From Epinephelus fuscoguttatus (taxonomy: Eukaryota; Chordata; Actinopteri; Perciformes; Serranidae): a stretch of DNA of 64,000 nucleotides. The notes under the pieces were generated by a model. That model was not told the DNA's origin. It ran no database searches and saw only the letters and a list, made by a program, of their open reading frames with translations. The DNA lies in the NCBI RefSeq assembly GCF_011397635.1, contig NC_064761.1:43178143-43242142 (forward strand), in the 5' to 3' direction. The translations under genes were made by a program, and so were the position numbers. This document shows, in pieces, positions 59,946-64,000 of this stretch; position 1 is the first letter of the stretch, and each line of letters opens with the position of its first letter.

Positions 59946-61052
59946 TCCAGTGTCAGCAAAAATTTTGTATTATTATTTATGTCATGGTCAGTTGGCAATA
60001 TCTGGGGCTGAAAAATAAAGCCCATGTGGAAGTGCCACAAACTGCAGTTATGTGAATGGTCACTAGAGGCTGTCTGCAAAAGCAAGTCAATGTTAAAATG
60101 ACGTTACGGGACAATTAAACGTGTTTACAGCCTGGTACGAAAACAGTTTTGGTCTTTGTCGTTAGTTTACTCATTCATGACAACTGTACATTTGAATTAG
60201 AATTTTTAAGGGCATTGGAAGTTGTGTAACATGGCCGCTTTTAGTGACAGGCAGTTTGTGAGGCGTCTATGAGTCAGCTCCACCCTCTCATCCACATATG
60301 GTCACTTGTGGCTCCGAAAAGCCAAGATAATGACTAGCAAAATGCTGAACTCAAAATAGAAGTCCACAAACCAGTGGATGAAGTCACGGTGGCTATGTTC
60401 ATATTTTTTTTACAGACTGTGGCTGCACTGTACAGTGTGTATCATTGTCTACTGTCATTCCTGATACTACCACTAGATGGCACCAAAAATATATATAAAA
60501 AAAAGTCTTTAATACTGTGATACCATGAACCAATATTTTCTGAGACGGTCATCATACCGTGAAACTCTCATACTGCTGCATTCCCAGAAGAAGCTCTGGC
60601 TGACGGGGGCGGAGTGGCGTCAGTGGTCCATAAATCCTTCAGTCTATTAGCCAAACAGCATTGTAGCACAAAAGCGACCAAATATAGGGTTGCAGATTAG
60701 AGAGTGTTATCGCGAGAAAGCCAAAAACCAATACAGCGTCTCATTTTAGTTTCAGTGTTAGTTACTTCCTGTCATGGCCTTAAACAGTTCCTAGTATTTA
60801 TTCGTTTGACTGCAGACCCCTCTGTTCTGTATCAAGACCTTTTCCACTGTTCACCTCACCTGCCTCCCATTTCTCCATCATCTTAGCAGTACCTGTAATT
60901 GTCCCTTGTCTCCATCCAGTTGCCATATTACCTAGTTTGCGTCTGCCCTAGCTTTTCCAACACCAGTTTTTCCACATACCTTAATCTGCATGCCTGGCTG
61001 CTTGTTGTTTGGATTGATATTTATTTGCCTGCCCTTTCGGAATAAGTTAAAA

Positions 61053-61693
61053 CTAGTCCATACCCACTGAGTGCACAGTTGCCCATGTACAGTTTCACAT
61101 GGTGTGTGTTTGGGATACAGGTCATAGGAAATCGCAGATTAAATAGTCAACTGAACCCATTAAGAAGAGCAATGTATTCAGACAGAGTTTTTGTGAATTT
61201 GATAGTATGATGTCCGATGTACGATTTCCTTAACCTGCTGTCCTGCAATTCGGCCACAGGGGGAGCCACAGTGATCGGTCGCAGAGATATTGGTCCCTAG
61301 ATTATGTTCACCCAGTTTCATGCAGATCGCTCAAACTTCCTAGGAAGAGATCCATTTGAAGTGTTTTTCAAAAAATTCAAAATGGCGGAAAATCTATATA
61401 AGCGGAAGTTATGGGTTCTTGAGGCAAATGTGTTCCTCATGAGGAGAGGCATCTCTGTGCAAAGTTTCATGTCTCTACCACATACGGGGCATGAGATATG
61501 CCCATTCAAAGTTTGACATTTCAATGGGTTGCTATAGCGCCCCCCTTTGGCCAATTGATGTAATATTGCTTCATTGGCATCCTCCCATGACCCTCTACCA
61601 CTGTGCCAAATTTCACATGGATTGACCAAGTCAGTGAGGAGAAAAACGTGGAACACACACACAGTTTTCGTCATTATATAAGATATAGTAAGA
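61053..61693 (-). mobile_element. Helitron-like nonautonomous element, well bounded copy
   Basis: On the minus strand it begins TCTTACTATATC (preceded by A) and ends GGGTATGGACTAG (followed by T), 641 bases. A short inverted repeat CACTCAGTG lies 9 bases before the CTAG. Its interior matches 25036-25396 almost base for base, and its 3' part matches 34325-34450. Confidence 0.75.
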
Positions 61694-61984
61694 TGAAAAA
61701 TAAATAAAATAAAATACAAATAAATTTTAAAAAAGCATTATCAAGTTCACAATTATGTGACACACCGACGTCTTCCCCAACACACACACTTAAAGGGGGC
61801 TTTACATTACTTAAACTGTTTTTCCTGTTGTTCAGTAAAGGCTATCTTGAACCAGGCACTCAGTTACCATCCCACATAACCAGAGTGGACTGTAGTTAGT
61901 AGATAAAAGATATGTTTATTTTATCTTGGAAACATCGTCTTCTCCTCTGTCTACAGATGCACAGATCTGGTTTAGGTCAGCCAG

Positions 61985-63330
61985 GTTGGCTCTGTTCTTT
62001 AGTTGCTTCCAACATTCAGCTCACCTACTGTCCTAGATACAAGATTGTCATGGCAAACATCCTGTCCCGTCTGTTATAGTCAGAGAATGTCCTTTCCCAG
62101 CTTGACAGTTTCCTTTTCACTGCCTGTATCATTGATGCGGTTTCCTGGGCCACTGAGTTCAAGATTGAGAAGTCTTACTCTGAGTTTCTTGTAGGGATGC
62201 ACCGAATATTCGGTGACCGAATATATTCGGCCGAATATTGCAAAAAAAACCCCACACATTCGGTATTCGGTGGAATAAGTTAAAAGCAAGGCCAAATAAT
62301 AGCGGCGTTTTGATAATGCAATCAAACAGCGTGCTGTGACGGGCGGTATAAAATGTCGGCAGTGTGGCGATCCGCCCGTCACCGCACTCGCATTTGCGAC
62401 TAAAAATAGTTTTGAGCGAGCAAAATAGGCTTAAATCATTCAGCACGCTGTGCGAGCAGCCTACAGATTTCAACCAGCAGCAGAAACGAAAGGCGAATCC
62501 CACCGATTGTGGGTTGAACGGGGGTCACAGACACAGTAACGTTAATGTATTCCTGTCAAATACGGCGGCTATCGGCTTACCCGGCGATGGGGAAGTCGGC
62601 TCAAATAATATCCTCTTCTTGGTGTCATGACTGCCCAGAAGTACCTGAACAGCCGAGCCATGGCGGCACACAGGTATGTGATGTGTCAGAGGAGAAACGA
62701 GCCGTTCACATTTCTCTCTTTGTGTCAGTAACGGCCCACAAACCTCACCGCACTTTAGGGACTGTTCTTTACTTATGAAGGGACTGTTCTTTACTTGTCA
62801 GGGGAGGAGGGTGGCTGGTTGATTTTTATTTATTTATTTTATTTTGATCCCCCCTATGTTAATCACTGATTGATGCTGTCTTTGAAGTATGAATAAGTCA
62901 ATAAGTAATTTATTCCATTGAAATATCATTGATGTATTATAGAAAAGTGATTTATCTTTTTATAAATGACAAAAGGCACATCTGCCTCATTTTTGCTGTG
63001 GTATCCTGATACTACTCAGAACCATAATATTTTCATTGGTATCGCACAGTGGGTCCCAATTTTGGTACCGTGACAACACTAATCTGGAGGGGGTTCATCT
63101 GCAAAAACGAATGAAAAACTAAACAATGATATTCGGTATTCGGTACTCGGTATTGGGCCAAGTGTTTAATAATATTCGGCTTCGGCCACAAATTTTCATT
63201 TCGGTGCATCCCTAGTTTCTTGCTCCGAGCACCTGCCCTCCTAATTGTCTCTTTGTTCATGGTATGCCAGACGTGACGTGCCGTATCTTGCATCACATAT
63301 GGCATGCCACCCAGATATGACAAACACCAC
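61985..63330 (+). pseudogene. Ty3/gypsy-like polyprotein remnant, split by a hAT insertion
   Basis: Left of the insertion: VMANILSRLL, resembling the ADALSR end of the gypsy RNase H region, then VSWATEFKIEKSYSEF. The frame resumes to the right with LAPSTCPPNCLFV, resembling the PPxxLFVP stretch at the start of the integrase zinc-binding domain. Stops and loss of neighbours make it a relic. Matches are short, so the class is probable rather than certain. Confidence 0.5.
62192..63214. mobile_element. hAT nonautonomous element with perfect 8-bp target duplication
   Basis: Begins TAGGGATGCACCGAATATTC and ends TTTCGGTGCATCCCTA. GTTTCTTG flanks both sides (62184-62191 and 63215-63222). About 1.0 kb, with CpG-rich interior and no transposase frame. 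The precise duplication suggests a fairly recent insertion. Confidence 0.88.
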
Positions 63331-63834
63331 TTACATTGATAATGGCTTGCAAATATGTCGCTACCTGTGAATGCATGTTATATTGTGTTTTTACCAAAGA
63401 AGTAAACCAGATTTGTAAAACAAGTCATTTCTTAGTCATTAACAAATGTGTTAAATAGTTTGTGTATGTAATTTAGTTCATTATTAACTTATAGATACAT
63501 TACGTATCATACATAGCAGTAGTATGAAGAAATCTGAAACAATACAGCTTGAATGTAATTTTGAAGAGCATATGTCTATGAAGTCTTTTTACATTCTGTC
63601 ATTAAAGTCAAAGGTAAATTACAAGCAGTGCCATTATTACAAAAATATTTGTATGTAAAAAAACAACAACTATCACATAGATTTGATTGTACAGGCAGTA
63701 GGAGTAAACCAGGCAATCATTAAACAGTTAAAGTCTGAGCTTGAAAAGTAACTGCAGCTTTCTCTCCTAAAGTGTTCGTCTTGTTTGTTGCATATTGTTT
63801 AGGTGAAAAATGACAGAGTGGGATGTTACAAAAT

Positions 63835-64000
63835 TCAGCGCAACTTGGCGTAAACCTTGAAGGGGTGTGGTATACGCGTAACTCCAGTTATTCCCTCTGT
63901 GCTCAGCTCTACTCCATCAGGAACGGAGAAAGTGAACTTCTGTAGTAAAGCGACCAAAAACAGGAACAGCTCCATCTTGGCGAGGCCTTCTCCGAGACAC
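63835..64000 (-). CDS. Second CYP2 gene, C-terminal exon (partial, runs off the window)
   Basis: On the minus strand a frame opens at the window edge with CLGEGLAKMELFLF, directly after the haem cysteine, and ends FKVYAKLR at a TGA (63837-63835). The 54 visible residues align without gaps to the last exon of the CYP2 gene at 53541-58779 ([14 protein letters not shown] through FKIYARAR). Both genes are on the same strand, about 5 kb apart, so this is a tandem duplicate. The remainder lies beyond 64000, so whether it is intact cannot be judged. Confidence 0.9.
   Translation of the reverse strand, partial: CLGEGLAKMELFLFLVALLQKFTFSVPDGVELSTEGITGVTRIPHPFKVYAKLR

Larger units (their letters stand above)
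58780..63834. other. Intergenic DNA between two CYP2 genes
   Basis: No gene. Besides the elements listed individually, 60390-60600 resembles a hAT interior (ATACCGTGAAACTC). The stretches 60610-61050 and 63340-63830 hold nothing I recognise. The second CYP2 gene's 3' UTR presumably occupies part of 63340-63834. Confidence 0.5.

Noticed and set aside
59642-60085. 147-codon minus-strand frame
   Set aside because: Composed of a poly-G run, a LINE tail and a common interspersed repeat; no domain.
1-64000. tRNA, rRNA or other structured RNA genes
   Set aside because: No stretch with a convincing tRNA A/B box pair and cloverleaf, or rRNA similarity, was noticed by reading; a tRNAscan or Rfam search would be decisive.

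Overview
The window is vertebrate nuclear DNA, most probably from a ray-finned fish of the percomorph type. The genes are split into many short exons with GT-AG introns. Introns and intergenic DNA are packed with repeat families typical of teleosts: Tc1-like, hAT, TTAA-flanked and Helitron-like elements, LINE tails and (CA)n microsatellites. The gene order hook1 followed by a CYP2 cluster also matches the vertebrate HOOK1-CYP2J2 neighbourhood. I rebuilt every gene exon by exon from splice sites and reading phase. Apart from the two partial genes, each model is an uninterrupted frame of the expected family length.

Layout. (1) 1287-14656 (+): the last 18 exons of pfas, the purine-biosynthesis enzyme FGAM synthase; the N-terminal third lies before the window. 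Two of its introns use GC donors. (2) 15767-21066 (-): a six-exon RNF170-like RING E3 ligase gene, tail-to-tail with pfas, their polyadenylation signals about 30 nt apart. (3) 21067-27240: intergenic, repeats only. (4) 27600-46921 (+): complete hook1, 22 exons, 716 aa, a dynein-cargo adaptor, with two CCAAT boxes upstream. (5) 46922-53540: probable hook1 3' UTR, then repeats. (6) 53541-58779 (-): a complete nine-exon CYP2 (CYP2J-like) gene of 497 aa. (7) 58780-63834: repeats, including a hAT element nested in a Ty3/gypsy-like remnant. (8) 63835-64000 (-): the last exon of a second CYP2 gene, so the P450s form a tandem array.

The genes are not functionally linked; they are a syntenic block of housekeeping (pfas, hook1), ER-membrane (RNF170-like) and xenobiotic or fatty-acid metabolism (CYP2) genes. 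The most unusual object is a 1.4-kb TTAA-flanked, almost wholly palindromic element in hook1 intron 7. Both arms carry a decayed reading frame for a cysteine-rich motif like the C-terminal domain of the P2X7 receptor. Also notable are a Helitron-like family with precise A^TC...CTAG^T ends and an internal CA tract that has expanded in one copy, a foldback element with four 90-bp tandem units, a multiply nested insertion in a pfas intron, and a CYP2 3' splice site whose pyrimidine tract is a (TG)n microsatellite.
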